This document shows positions 27,244 through 36,939 of a stretch of 64,000 bases of DNA, one piece after another. The DNA lies in NCBI RefSeq assembly GCF_030162935.1, contig NZ_JASAUZ010000023.1:410777-474776 (forward strand), given 5' to 3'. Below the pieces are notes generated by a model. It saw nothing but the letters and a program-made list of their open reading frames with translations, was not told the DNA's origin and did not search any database. How positions within the stretch are numbered: the first letter of the stretch is position 1; every line of letters begins with the position of its first letter. Origin of the DNA: Comamonas halotolerans. GTDB taxonomy: Bacteria > Pseudomonadota > Gammaproteobacteria > Burkholderiales > Burkholderiaceae_C. Made by a program: the position numbers and the translations under genes.

Positions 27244-27264
27244 CCCACTATTGTGAAAGAAGCG

Positions 27265-28197
27265 CTAGGCACCCTGCATGCAGATCAGCACAAGTCCCAG
27301 CACCATCAAGCCCATCCCCAGTTTTTCAGCGGTACTGAAGTTTTCGCTGAACAAGCGGCGTGAGACCAGATAGCTGAAAACCACCTCCACCATTCCCAGC
27401 GTGCGCACGGCTGCCGCACTTTGCATGGCGTATGCGGTAAACCAGGCCAGGGATGCTGCAGCCCCCATGGAGCCAGCTAGCAGTGAAGCGCGCCAGGCAC
27501 GCACAATCGGCATGATGCCCTGCGGAGTTTTAAAGGCTACCCACGCCCCCAGAAAAATACTTTGCAACGTTTGGGCCAACAGAACGCCCCATCCACCAGA
27601 CAGCCAGGGAGTTTCAGCGTTCAACTCCAAAGCGCCACCACGAAAGCCAATCACGGCAATCGCAAAACATGCACCACAAATGAGTCCATACAAAGCAGAC
27701 TTGCTGAACCATGCCCGCAACGACAATATCTGACCACGCTGCGGCAGCGACAGCAGCAGCACGCCAATGGTGGCAATCACCATGGCTGACAGTGCCAGCG
27801 CCGAAGGCAGTTCTTTCAAGAACACGGCAGCAAACAAGGCCACTTGCAGAATCTCTGTTTTGGACAGCGTCACGGCCACCGCAAAGTTGCGCTCTTTCAT
27901 GGCAAGCAACAAAGCCGCCGTAGCTGCCACTTGGAAAAAAGCGCCTAAACCAATCCAGCCAACGTAGGCTGCACTGAACTGCGGAAGTGCTGGTGGCTGC
28001 GCAGGCAATATGTACAACAGCGCCACAAACACTGCCGCAAAAGGCAAGCCATAGACAAAACGCACCAAGGTGGCGGGCAAAGTACCCAGCTGCTGGGTCA
28101 ACGAGCGCTGGGCTGTATTGCGTATGGTTTGGGCTAACGCCGCAAACAAGGTAAAGGGCACCCACAGCCAAGACCAAGAAACAATCGATTCAGTCAT
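27265..28197 (-). CDS. EamA/DMT-superfamily transporter
   Basis: A 310-residue inner membrane protein with about ten hydrophobic helices in two related halves, the usual EamA layout. Recognisable parts are the helix-1 region WVPFTLFAALAQTIRN, the glutamate-containing AVTLSKTEILQVALFA at the end of the first half, and VEVVFSYLVSRRLF in the second. Members export amino acids or other metabolites; the substrate cannot be read here. It lies 21 bp upstream of dinB on the same strand, so the two may be co-transcribed. ATG at 28197. Confidence 0.85.
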   Translation of the reverse strand: MTESIVSWSWLWVPFTLFAALAQTIRNTAQRSLTQQLGTLPATLVRFVYGLPFAAVFVALLYILPAQPPALPQFSAAYVGWIGLGAFFQVAATAALLLAMKERNFAVAVTLSKTEILQVALFAAVFLKELPSALALSAMVIATIGVLLLSLPQRGQILSLRAWFSKSALYGLICGACFAIAVIGFRGGALELNAETPWLSGGWGVLLAQTLQSIFLGAWVAFKTPQGIMPIVRAWRASLLAGSMGAAASLAWFTAYAMQSAAAVRTLGMVEVVFSYLVSRRLFSENFSTAEKLGMGLMVLGLVLICMQGA

Positions 28198-28302
28198 GAG
28201 GGCGCAGCTTACGGCGCAGCTGATCTGCCGTCTCGCGCTGATTGGCGAAGGAGCCCGCGCTGGCTGGCGATGTGAGCCCCTTCGCCCATGAATGGCTGCA
28301 AT

Positions 28303-28334
28303 AAAAAAGCCCGATGGCAGAACATCGGGCTTTT
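28303..28334 (-). terminator. Terminator of the DUF937-OmpA gene
   Basis: AAAAGCCCGATG - 6-nt loop - CATCGGGCTTTT with a T-run on the minus strand (from the A-run at 28303-28308), 22 bp after the stop. Confidence 0.88.
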
Positions 28335-28355
28335 CTGCGGGGGGAACGCGGGAAC

Positions 28356-29474
28356 TTAGCGGCGCAGCATCACATCCACACGGCGTGATGCCGCATTGTT
28401 GGCTCCGGTATCCGTCGTCTCTGCAGGCTTTTCCAGAACAGCGCTGTCAGGCGGCACGCCAGCAGCTTCCAGTGCAGCCTTCACTGCTTGCGCGCGTTGT
28501 TTGGACAATTCCGCGTTTTTAGCAGGATCGCCTGTCGGATCATTGAACCCCGAGATGATCGCTTTTACACCGGGATGCGACTGCAGATAGGCCACCATGG
28601 CTTGCGCCTTGTCCGCAAATGCAGGCGCTACCGCCGTGCTTCCCGTATCAAAGAACACCCGCAGCACCGGCATGTCGTTGACCATCTCATCAATGACACC
28701 AGCACCTTCGGGCACTGCAGCTGTCGCACCGCTTTCACCCATGCTGCTTGCCGGGGGCACCACAGGAGCCGGAGCCACAGTTTCATTGGAAGGAGAAGTC
28801 ACAGCAGGGGCTGGCTCTGGAGCCACTGGTGCAGGTGTGGGCGCAGGCATGGGTGCACTGCTGGTGGAGGTCGCCTCAGGTGATTTGTTCTGAGTGCAAT
28901 AACTGATACCCAAAATCGCCACCAAGGCTGCGATCAACCACGGCAGCCATTTCCCCAAACCACCACTGCTGCTGGAAACATCGCTAGCCGTTGCTGCGGC
29001 CGCTGCCGTGCGCTGTGCACCAAGATGGGCGGCGCCTGCGGTGGCGGCGCCAGCCCCCAGCCCAAGCAATGCCTTGCCCTCGTTGGCCAGGGCTGCGAAT
29101 TCCGCAGGCAAAGTGGCAGGGACGTGTCCGTCAGGTGTCATCCGTTGCACCAGCGATGGCAACACACCCGCCACCACACCGCTGACCTTGTCGTAGGACA
29201 AGCCCAAGCGATTGCTGATTTGCTGCAACAAACCCGAGCTGCCGCCCAACACACTCTCCAGCTGAGCGGTAGTCGGCGACTCTGGAACAGCCTGGTTATC
29301 GACCCAGCTGTTGGCCATACCTCCCCAGCCAGCATTGCGGAACTTCTCCAGAAAACCGCTCAGGCCACCTGCTGCTGGATTGCTGATGTAAGCCACCAGC
29401 ATCTGCACCAAAGAACGTCCTTGCTCACCCAAGCCCCAGCGGGCGCTGATTTCACGAATCAAGGTATCCAGCAT
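28356..29474 (-). CDS. DUF937/YidB-like domain fused to an OmpA peptidoglycan-binding domain
   Basis: A 372-residue protein in three parts. Residues 1-150 resemble the YidB/DUF937 fold (MLDTLIREISARWGLGE, then LLQQISNRLGLSYDKVSGVV). One hydrophobic helix follows near 190-205 (LPWLIAALVAILGISYC). A long Ala/Pro linker leads to a C-terminal OmpA domain (residues about 255-372) with GFNDPTGDPAKNAELSKQRA and ASRRVDVML, which binds peptidoglycan in the periplasm in known families. So the N-terminal domain should be cytoplasmic and the OmpA domain periplasmic. AAGGAG precedes ATG 29474. The work of the DUF937 domain is unknown. Confidence 0.85.
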   Translation of the reverse strand: MLDTLIREISARWGLGEQGRSLVQMLVAYISNPAAGGLSGFLEKFRNAGWGGMANSWVDNQAVPESPTTAQLESVLGGSSGLLQQISNRLGLSYDKVSGVVAGVLPSLVQRMTPDGHVPATLPAEFAALANEGKALLGLGAGAATAGAAHLGAQRTAAAAATASDVSSSSGGLGKWLPWLIAALVAILGISYCTQNKSPEATSTSSAPMPAPTPAPVAPEPAPAVTSPSNETVAPAPVVPPASSMGESGATAAVPEGAGVIDEMVNDMPVLRVFFDTGSTAVAPAFADKAQAMVAYLQSHPGVKAIISGFNDPTGDPAKNAELSKQRAQAVKAALEAAGVPPDSAVLEKPAETTDTGANNAASRRVDVMLRR

Positions 29475-29630
29475 GTCGCTACTCCTTTGCAATAGGTTGC
29501 AGTCCTCCCGAAGACGGGAAGTGCTACACGCCATTTAGGAATAATCCGTGCGCGATACCTGTAGGACGTCCACGCCCTCGCTTGCCTGCTGTTTCGCTCT
29601 TACAAAGACATACACATGCTGCAGAAGCTG

Positions 29631-30809
29631 TCACACTTCAGGAAAAGGCTGGGGATAGGTTCCGGGCAACAGTATTTCCTTGCCCACATTGTTGATGTTG
29701 GTGTGCCCACAGAACGCCATCGTGGTGTCCAGCTCCTTGTGAATGATGCTCAGCGCCTTGCTCACACCCTCTTGACCAAAAGCGCCCAGACCATACAAGA
29801 AGCTGCGGCCAATCAGCGTGCCTTGAGCACCCAGTGCTCGCGCCTTGAGTACATCCTGGCCACTGCGGATACCGCCATCCATCCACACCTCAATCCCTTT
29901 TCCAGCAGCTTCGACCATGCTGGGCAATGCCTCGATGGACGACGGCGCGCCATCAAGTTGGCGACCTCCATGGTTGCTCACCACCAGCGCATCTGCACCA
30001 CTTTGCACTGCAAGACGGGCATCTTCTGCATCCATCAGACCCTTCAGGATCAGCTTGCCGCCCCATCGCTTTTTGATCCACTCGACATCGCCCCAGTTCA
30101 AAGTAGGGTCAAACTGGTCTGCTGTCCAAGAAGACAGCGATGACATATCCGCCACACCATCCACGTGCCCCACAATATTGCCAAAGCTGCGACGCTGGGT
30201 GCCCAGCATGCCCAGGCACCAGCGGGGCTTTGTCGCCAGGTTCATCAGATTTGCCAACGTAGGCTTGGGTGGCGTGGACAAGCCATTTTTAATGTCTTTG
30301 TGCCGTTGACCCAGGATTTGCAAATCCAAGGTCAGCTGCAATGCAGAGCAATTGGCCGCTTTGGCACGGTCAATCAGGCGTTCCATAAAGCCTTTGTCGC
30401 GCATCACATAGAGCTGGAACCAAAACGGGTGGCGATCCGTGTGCACTGCAATGTCTTCCAGAGAGCAGATGCTCATGGTCGACAGTGTGAAAGGTATGCC
30501 GAAGGCCTTTGCCGCCTTCGCCGCCAGAATCTCACCGTCGGCATGCTGCATCCCCGTCAGTCCCGTTGGCGCAATCGCCACAGGCATCGCCACATCCTGA
30601 CCAATCATGGTGGTGCGTGTGCTGCGCCCTTCCATATTCACGGCAACACGCTGGCGCAACTTGATCTTTTGAAATGCCTCTTCGTTGGCGCGATAAGTAC
30701 TCTGCGTATAGGACCCCGAATCGGCATAGTCGTAGAACATACGCGGAACACGTCGCTTGGCAATCACGCGCAGGTCTTCAATACAGGTAATTTTTGACAA
30801 GTCTGCCAC
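29631..30809 (-). CDS. FMN-dependent alpha-hydroxy acid dehydrogenase (LldD family)
   Basis: A 392-residue flavoenzyme of the L-lactate dehydrogenase / glycolate oxidase family. Signatures include FYDYADSGSYTQSTYRAN near the N-terminus, PVAIAPTGLTGMQHADGE, the catalytic His/Arg motif SNHGGRQLDGAPSS, and the FMN phosphate site DGGIRSGQDVLKARALGA with GRSFLYGLGAFG. It oxidises an alpha-hydroxy acid such as L-lactate to the keto acid and passes electrons to the respiratory chain or oxygen; lactate is only the most likely substrate. The start is GTG at 30809 with GAGG upstream. No lldR or lactate permease is adjacent. Confidence 0.9.
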   Translation of the reverse strand: MADLSKITCIEDLRVIAKRRVPRMFYDYADSGSYTQSTYRANEEAFQKIKLRQRVAVNMEGRSTRTTMIGQDVAMPVAIAPTGLTGMQHADGEILAAKAAKAFGIPFTLSTMSICSLEDIAVHTDRHPFWFQLYVMRDKGFMERLIDRAKAANCSALQLTLDLQILGQRHKDIKNGLSTPPKPTLANLMNLATKPRWCLGMLGTQRRSFGNIVGHVDGVADMSSLSSWTADQFDPTLNWGDVEWIKKRWGGKLILKGLMDAEDARLAVQSGADALVVSNHGGRQLDGAPSSIEALPSMVEAAGKGIEVWMDGGIRSGQDVLKARALGAQGTLIGRSFLYGLGAFGQEGVSKALSIIHKELDTTMAFCGHTNINNVGKEILLPGTYPQPFPEV

Positions 30810-30898
30810 GGCTCAGCCCTCACTTATTCGATAACAGCGCATATCGTAGTGCGCCCAAGATGCTGGCTGCGTGAATGTATTTTGCGCTTGCTTGAAAT

Positions 30899-32830
30899 TT
30901 AACGCGCCCCTGCACCGACAGCAGCCATATCAAAGCCAGCAGCGCTTTCTGCCTTCGCCAAAAGTGATGCCTCAGCCCCATCATGGAAGAGGCGAATCTG
31001 TCGTTTCCCCGCCTGCTTGGCAACGTACATGGCAGTGTCCGCACAGTGCAGCAACGCACCCCACTGCGTCGCTTGCTCGGGGTACAGAGCCATGCCACCA
31101 CTGATGTGCAACACATACGCTTTGTCTTGCCACATAAATGGCTGCGCACACGCTTTCAACACCTTCCTTGCAATGGTTTGAAGATGTGCACGAGAAGGGA
31201 TCTCACACAACAAAAGGACAAACTCATCTCCCCCAAGACGGCATACCGTATCGCTTTCGCGCACGCTGCTCTGCAGCGCTTTTGCAGCATGGATCAGGGC
31301 CGCATCTCCTGCCTGGTGTCCATGGGTGTCATTGATTTGCTTGAAACCATCCAGGTCCAGATACAACACGGCCATGATGTCACCGCTACGCTTGCTATGC
31401 GCCATGGCTTGCTGCGCACGATCTTGCAGCAACTGGCGGTTGGGCAGGCCTGTCAGCGTATCGTGAAAGGCTAGGCGCTTCATATGTTCCTCATGAGCCA
31501 CCGATGAAGTCACATCGCGCAGCACAGCCACAGCACCCAGAACCGTGCCATCGAAAGCTTTGACCAAGCTGGCAGACTCCTCCATCTCCAGCAACTCACC
31601 GCTGCCTCGGTGCATCAGCGTGGTGCGCTCGCGATCCACTGCCTTGCCCTGCTGCAGAACCCGACGCAATGGTGAAGAGTCCGGACCTTGCTTCATGGCA
31701 TAAGGCATAGCCTGCAAGACTTCAACGGGATGGTTTTCCACCTCCCACATCTCGATGCCGGTAATCTGCCGTGCCACAGGATTGAGGTAAGTGATATTGC
31801 CCTTGGGATCGGTGCACACCACGGCATCGCCAATAGCCTGCAAGGTCAGGCGCATGCGTTCTTTTTCTGCGAATAGGTCAACCTCGGTGGCTTCTCGCCG
31901 AGAAAGCTCCCGTGCAAACAGAACAGACAAGCCAAAACATCCAAGCATCAGCAAGCTGGCGAATGCCCCAAGCTGCCAGACATTTCGGCGCCATGCCTGA
32001 AAAATGGTGCGCGTGGCCTGTGCCACATTCACCACCACAGGGAAATGCCCAACCCGATTGTGCGTATACAGGCGTTGCACCCCATCAATCACTGCTATGC
32101 CAACAAAGTTGCCCTGTGGCGAAGCTACAAAACGAGCCAAATTACTGGATCCCGCCAAGCTGTTGTGTATGGCTGATGGCTGATATGGGAAGCGCGTGAG
32201 AATCAAGCCATCCTCTCGGATAACATTCACACCACTGTTTTCGCCTAAATCCATAGATGCAAGCCAGGCATTGATGGAGTGCATGTGCAGCACACCGACC
32301 ACCACGCCGCTGAGCAGACCGAATTTTCCACGCACTGCACGCGCTATCGGTAGCACATACTCGCCGGGATACAAGTCCTGCGTGGGAGCTCCAATAAAAA
32401 CACCCGGATACTGATCCAGAAAAAATGCCTGAAAGAAATCATGGTTGGCAAATGATTTGCCCAGGCGTTGAACACCTTTCGTGCGAGACAACGCTCGCCC
32501 CTGACTATCAAGTACCAGTAAATTGTTGGCCTCAATATCGCGCCATAAAGCTTCCAGCACAGAATGATTTGAAAGCTGATCAGGTTCTGCTTCCAATACA
32601 TTTGCCTCGTTGAGAGCAATCGCGGTGTGTTGCAATGACAGGTCCACTGCCTCCAACGACCACTCCAGCCCCTTGGCCAAAGTACTGCTGAGATTGCCAT
32701 TGGTACGCAACTGCGCACTCCAGTGTTCCTGACGCATCGACCACATGCTGTGCGCAAACAACGCACCGATACCCAGCGAGACAATCAATGCCAGCCAGGT
32801 CACGCGGCGAGAAAATAATCGGTAAGTCAT
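30899..32830 (-). CDS. Membrane diguanylate cyclase with periplasmic sensor, PAS and GGDEF domains
   Basis: A 643-residue signalling protein. Transmembrane helix 1 (residues 10-28) and helix 2 (about 285-305) bracket a periplasmic sensor of the Cache type (LLVLDSQGRALSRTKG ... GVNVIREDGLILTRFP). A PAS domain follows (RLTLQAIGDAVVCTDPKG), then a GGDEF domain with an intact active site RLGGDEF. RESD stands five residues before GGDEF, a classic RxxD inhibitory site, so product inhibition by c-di-GMP is expected. No EAL domain. It lies alone between the hydroxy acid dehydrogenase and pbpC, all on the same strand. Confidence 0.92.
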   Translation of the reverse strand: MTYRLFSRRVTWLALIVSLGIGALFAHSMWSMRQEHWSAQLRTNGNLSSTLAKGLEWSLEAVDLSLQHTAIALNEANVLEAEPDQLSNHSVLEALWRDIEANNLLVLDSQGRALSRTKGVQRLGKSFANHDFFQAFFLDQYPGVFIGAPTQDLYPGEYVLPIARAVRGKFGLLSGVVVGVLHMHSINAWLASMDLGENSGVNVIREDGLILTRFPYQPSAIHNSLAGSSNLARFVASPQGNFVGIAVIDGVQRLYTHNRVGHFPVVVNVAQATRTIFQAWRRNVWQLGAFASLLMLGCFGLSVLFARELSRREATEVDLFAEKERMRLTLQAIGDAVVCTDPKGNITYLNPVARQITGIEMWEVENHPVEVLQAMPYAMKQGPDSSPLRRVLQQGKAVDRERTTLMHRGSGELLEMEESASLVKAFDGTVLGAVAVLRDVTSSVAHEEHMKRLAFHDTLTGLPNRQLLQDRAQQAMAHSKRSGDIMAVLYLDLDGFKQINDTHGHQAGDAALIHAAKALQSSVRESDTVCRLGGDEFVLLLCEIPSRAHLQTIARKVLKACAQPFMWQDKAYVLHISGGMALYPEQATQWGALLHCADTAMYVAKQAGKRQIRLFHDGAEASLLAKAESAAGFDMAAVGAGAR

Positions 32831-32902
32831 AGGCTTAGCAGGTCAGCCAAGCATTCTACGAATCCCTATCCAGCCTCAATCAGCGCTAGATCAATACGCG
32901 TG

Positions 32903-35086
32903 CTAAGGAGTCTTCACGCCTGCACCGCGGACTTCCAGACTGACTTCATCGAGCAATTGGCCCCTAAGGTCTTTGAGCTGCAGCACATAACGCCCCGGCC
33001 ACGGCGACCACTGCAGTTGCGCCCCCTGTCCCAACACTTGCGCACCCAAAAACCACCGCACATCAGGTCTTGATGCCTGCAGTTGCAGTTTTTGCTGCTG
33101 AGGTGGAATATCTGGGTCAAGCGCCAATATAGTGCCCTCTGTGGGTGCAAGAATGCGCGCCCTGATGCTGGGCGTACGCCGAGCATCCGGCACTGCAGGC
33201 TCCTGAAACTGCGACTGCTCCGTTCCAGCAATAAACCACTCCTGGCGCGAAGGCTCCAGGCTGCGCCCGGCACTTGCCGGTACAAACGTGACGTTTTGCC
33301 GTACCAGACCGGAGGGGGCCTGGGGGGCTCTACTCGGTTTGCTGGCATGCAAGCCTGCCATGATGTCCGCCCAGATCGGCGCCGCGCCACTGCTGCCACT
33401 GACACTGTGCATGGCCTCGCCCGAGGCATTGCCAACCCAGACACCCACGGTGTAGCGCTGCGACCACCCCACCGCCCAGTTATCACGCATGTCCTTGCTG
33501 GTACCGGTTTTAACCGCCGTCCAGAAACGGGTTCCCAGCACGCTGTCCAGGCCGAAGGTGCTTGCCCGTGCCTGCGCGTCGGACAGGATGTCGCCAATCA
33601 CAAATGCGCTCTGGGCAGACAGCACTTGAACGGGTTGCGTGACGTTGACCTGCCCTTTCAGTGCTGGCGCCACAGCAGAAAATTTGCCCCCATTGGCCAG
33701 CGCCCGATAAGCATTCGTCAAGTGCAGCAAAGGCACTTCTGCGCTGCCCAATGCCAGGCTATAGCCATAAAAGCCAGCGTTTTCACGCAAGGGCATACCC
33801 AGCTGGCGCAGTTGCTGAAAAAAAGCATCCGGCGTGACCATCACCAGGGTGCGTACGGCTGGTACGTTCAAAGATGCGGCCAAAGCCATGCGAACCGACA
33901 CCCAGCCTTTGAATCTGCGGTCGTAGTTTTGCGGAACATATAGGCCAGAAGTGGTTGCAATCTGCGCAGAAGAGTCTTCCAGCAGCGATGCCGCCGTCAA
34001 ACGTTTTTCATCCAATGCCTGTGCGTACAAAAACGGTTTGAGCGTGGATCCCGGCTGACGCCAAGCCAGCACGCCATCCACTTCACCTGCCTGGCTCAAG
34101 GCACCTGAAGAACCCACCCAAGCCAGCACCTCACCACTTTGATTGTCCAGCACCACGGCAGCACCATCTTGCACATTGCGGCCTTGCAGCTCGCGCAAAT
34201 GGCGCTGCAGGCTCTCCACCGCCAGATGCTGAGCCTGGGCGTTCAACGTGGTGAAAATGCCTTGCGCAGGCACAGGCTGCGTTTTATCGAAAGCCGCCCA
34301 TGCCCGCTGCGCCCAGTGCGATGCCAAACCTTCACTGGCTGGCCACAGACGGGCACGCAAAGCCTGCTCGGTGCGCCATTGCACGGCTGTGCATTCGGTG
34401 TTGGTGGATACCATCCGCTGCTTTACCAGCTCCTGCCAAACACCGCATGCACGCTGAGACACCACGGCCACGCTGGCATTTGGCCCACGTACCAAGGCTG
34501 CCGTAATGGCTGATTCCACTTCATCAAGCCCATGGGCAGCCTTGCCAAACAAGGTTCGACTCAGCGCGTCGATACCCACCAACTCCCCACGAAACGGCAG
34601 AAGGTTGAGATAGGCCTCCAGGATCTGGTCTTTGCGCCAGCGGCGCTCAAGCTGTGTGGCAGCCAATGCCTGCCCCAGCTTTTGTCCCATGCTGCGCCCC
34701 CGATTGCTGGAACGCCAGTCCTCGTCCAACAGACCTGCCAACTGCATGGTGATGGTGCTGGCCCCCCGGGTTTTGCTGTTCCATAGGTTGCCCCAGGCCG
34801 CAGCGGAGACCGCTTTCCAGTCCACGCCACTATGGGCATAAAAACGCTGATCTTCGCTGACCAGCAAGGCCAGCCGCAAGGCGGGGGAGACATCGCTCAG
34901 TTCCACCCAGGCGCCACGACGCACTTGCATATCGGTGCGCATGCGCTGCAATACCTCGCCCTCGCGCGAAAGAATATAGGTCTCCGAGGGCAGAAAGCTG
35001 CTGCGCACCTCCTGGGGGCTGGGCATTGCCCAGCTGCACAGCGGCAAGCACAAAGCACCTAGCAGCGCCCATTGTCGAAAAGCCAT
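32903..35086 (-). CDS. pbpC: Penicillin-binding protein 1C (PbpC)
   Basis: A 727-residue bifunctional peptidoglycan synthase. A signal/anchor (WALLGALCLPLCSWA) is followed by a GT51 glycosyltransferase domain with EDQRFYAHSGVD and RGASTITMQLAG. The transpeptidase domain has PGSTLKPF (active Ser and Lys), SLNVPA and KTGTSKD. A PBP1C-specific C-terminal domain comes last (about 640-727). pbpC usually lies directly beside the alpha-2-macroglobulin gene; here that gene is on the same strand but two genes away. The stop is 72 bp from the GGDEF gene. The product is thought to repair peptidoglycan. Confidence 0.94.
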   Translation of the reverse strand: MAFRQWALLGALCLPLCSWAMPSPQEVRSSFLPSETYILSREGEVLQRMRTDMQVRRGAWVELSDVSPALRLALLVSEDQRFYAHSGVDWKAVSAAAWGNLWNSKTRGASTITMQLAGLLDEDWRSSNRGRSMGQKLGQALAATQLERRWRKDQILEAYLNLLPFRGELVGIDALSRTLFGKAAHGLDEVESAITAALVRGPNASVAVVSQRACGVWQELVKQRMVSTNTECTAVQWRTEQALRARLWPASEGLASHWAQRAWAAFDKTQPVPAQGIFTTLNAQAQHLAVESLQRHLRELQGRNVQDGAAVVLDNQSGEVLAWVGSSGALSQAGEVDGVLAWRQPGSTLKPFLYAQALDEKRLTAASLLEDSSAQIATTSGLYVPQNYDRRFKGWVSVRMALAASLNVPAVRTLVMVTPDAFFQQLRQLGMPLRENAGFYGYSLALGSAEVPLLHLTNAYRALANGGKFSAVAPALKGQVNVTQPVQVLSAQSAFVIGDILSDAQARASTFGLDSVLGTRFWTAVKTGTSKDMRDNWAVGWSQRYTVGVWVGNASGEAMHSVSGSSGAAPIWADIMAGLHASKPSRAPQAPSGLVRQNVTFVPASAGRSLEPSRQEWFIAGTEQSQFQEPAVPDARRTPSIRARILAPTEGTILALDPDIPPQQQKLQLQASRPDVRWFLGAQVLGQGAQLQWSPWPGRYVLQLKDLRGQLLDEVSLEVRGAGVKTP

Positions 35087-35106
35087 CGCGCAACGCCTGA
35101 ACTGCT

Positions 35107-35988
35107 TTAATCAATCACCACGCGCACAGGCTGATGGTCTGAGGCCTGGGTCTGCTGATCAACCGTAAAGCTGCGCACATGAGTGCGCAAGCTGTCACTG
35201 ACCCAGACAAAATCGCAAGCTCCGGGCTCTGAGCCAAACTGCCGGTCAAACAAACGGAAGGTATCGGGCTGCGGCAGATCTGGATTTAAAACACGCCACG
35301 CATCATTCCAGCGGGCATTCACCACCCCTTCTGGCCATCCCGCTTCCAGACATTCAATCACCGCAGCCGGCGAACTCAAGGCTGCATATTCCATCTCATG
35401 CGGCTCAAGGTTGAAGTCACCGCACAACACCGAGTGCGCGGTATGCGGCTTGCTCTGAAAAGGTGATCCATCTTGTACAGCTGGTGGCGACGCGAATACC
35501 TGTGACAAAGCCTCAAAATGCATGCGCCGCAGATAACGCGCCTGGGCCATGCGCTGGCGTTTGGAGTAGTACTCCAAATGTGTGGTCATCACACGCACAG
35601 GCCCCAAAGTGGGGTCCTGCACCGTCACCGCTGTACACATGCGCGGCATGGAGCGGACATTGTGGTCTGCCGGATACGGCAGTGGATAGTGCTGCACCTG
35701 CAACACCGGCAAACGCGTGGCAATCAAATTGCCGAACTGCTGTTCACCTGCAGCCGTCCACTCATGCACTGCAGCTCCATACAAGATCGTCCACTCCGGC
35801 AAGAGCGCTTGCAGCTGGGCCAACTGATTCCCAGGGCCTCCGCGCAGTTGCGGATAATGGATAGCAACTTCCTGCAGGCATAGCACGTCGCTCTCCCCCA
35901 TTGCCTCAAGGGTTTGCACTATTCGTTCTGGACGCACTTGTCCATCTAAACCGCAACACCATTGCGTATTCCAAGTCACCAAGCGCAT
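35107..35988 (-). CDS. Endonuclease/exonuclease/phosphatase (EEP) family hydrolase
   Basis: A 293-residue protein of the DNase I-like EEP superfamily. Metal and catalytic residues are visible: Asn in RLVTWNTQWC, Glu in VLCLQEVAIHYP, THLEYYS in the middle, GDFNLEP, and the terminal SDHQPV His. No signal peptide. Members range from DNA repair nucleases to phosphodiesterases and lipid phosphatases, so the substrate is not defined. It ends 20 bp before pbpC on the same strand and is likely co-transcribed with it. ATG at 35988. Confidence 0.85.
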   Translation of the reverse strand: MRLVTWNTQWCCGLDGQVRPERIVQTLEAMGESDVLCLQEVAIHYPQLRGGPGNQLAQLQALLPEWTILYGAAVHEWTAAGEQQFGNLIATRLPVLQVQHYPLPYPADHNVRSMPRMCTAVTVQDPTLGPVRVMTTHLEYYSKRQRMAQARYLRRMHFEALSQVFASPPAVQDGSPFQSKPHTAHSVLCGDFNLEPHEMEYAALSSPAAVIECLEAGWPEGVVNARWNDAWRVLNPDLPQPDTFRLFDRQFGSEPGACDFVWVSDSLRTHVRSFTVDQQTQASDHQPVRVVID

Positions 35989-36126
35989 GAAAAACTCTCT
36001 ATATGCTTTATGGGGTTCATCGTGTCAGGCCATTCTGACGCTGGCGTAAACATAGCGCGTCTTTTAGCACTGTAGAAGCCTTCGCTCTCATCAGAGAATT
36101 TTTTGACATTTTTTTCTGTTCTAACC

Positions 36127-36789
36127 ATGAAGTTCTGTGACCAAGCTTGGCAAAGCAATTTGCCACTCTTTAATGCCACTGTCGCTCTACCGTTCAATCA
36201 GGCTTTGGCCAACGGCAGCTTGCCGCGCGATGTGTTTCAGCACTACATGATTCAGGATGCCCATTACCTGGTCGCTTTTGGCCGTGCTTTGGCTGTGGCG
36301 GCGGGCAAGGCCAATGACGCGGAAGGTGTCGTGCAATTTGCCGCCGCTGCGCAAGAAGCAGTCGTCGCAGAGCGAGCGTTGCACCACGGTTTCATGCGGG
36401 ATTTTGCAGTCACGCCTGAAATTTTCCAGTCCACACCGCTCACCCCCACCTGCCACCATTACTGTCACTTTCTGCAATCTGTGGCATGGAGCCGCCCATA
36501 TCCTGTTGCGCTGGCTGCCTTGCTGCCCTGCTTCTGGATTTACGCAGAAGTCGGGGTGGACCTGCAAAAGCACAGCGTGCCTGATAACCCCTACCAAAGC
36601 TGGATTGACACCTACGGCGGGGACGAATTCCACGCGCATGTGCGTGCTGTACGCCACACTGTCGACGCAGTGGCGGCCAAGGCCGATGCCCAGACGCTGT
36701 CAGAAATGCATGCCGCCTATACCGATGCAGCGCGCCTGGAATGGATGTTCTGGGATAGTGCCTACCGCATGGCCTCCTGGCCCTGCTGA
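36127..36789 (+). CDS. tenA: TenA-family aminopyrimidine aminohydrolase / thiaminase II
   Basis: A 220-residue all-helical protein of the TenA family, which salvages the pyrimidine part of degraded thiamine. Family residues can be placed: DAHYLVAFGRAL in helix 2-3, the catalytic Cys in LLPCFWIYAEVG, and the late Glu in RLEWMFWDSAYRM. ATG 36127 gives the normal N-terminus; upstream ATG 36103 adds eight unlike residues. No TPP riboswitch signature was seen in the 138 bp upstream, and no other thi gene is near. It is the only + strand gene between 19.5 and 45.6 kb and separates pbpC from the macroglobulin gene. Confidence 0.9.
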   Translation: MKFCDQAWQSNLPLFNATVALPFNQALANGSLPRDVFQHYMIQDAHYLVAFGRALAVAAGKANDAEGVVQFAAAAQEAVVAERALHHGFMRDFAVTPEIFQSTPLTPTCHHYCHFLQSVAWSRPYPVALAALLPCFWIYAEVGVDLQKHSVPDNPYQSWIDTYGGDEFHAHVRAVRHTVDAVAAKADAQTLSEMHAAYTDAARLEWMFWDSAYRMASWPC

Positions 36790-36815
36790 TTGTCTGCAGG
36801 GCTGACAGGAGCCTG

Positions 36816-36854
36816 AAAAAAGCTTTCAGAGACGCCGTGCTCTGAAAGCTTTTT
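36816..36854. terminator. Bidirectional terminator between tenA and the macroglobulin gene
   Basis: AAAAAGCTTTCAGAG - 8-nt loop - CTCTGAAAGCTTTTT, a 15-bp perfect stem with A/T flanks usable by both converging transcripts. Confidence 0.9.
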
Positions 36855-36939
36855 CTTGTCTGGAGTTCGATCCTCCAGCGTCCCATCCCCCAATACGCTC
36901 CAATCTCTGCGGGGCTATGCCCGCAGGGATGAACGCGTT

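Noticed and set aside
35989..36126. TPP riboswitch before tenA
   Set aside because: The conserved thi-box segments are not present in the 138 bp upstream.
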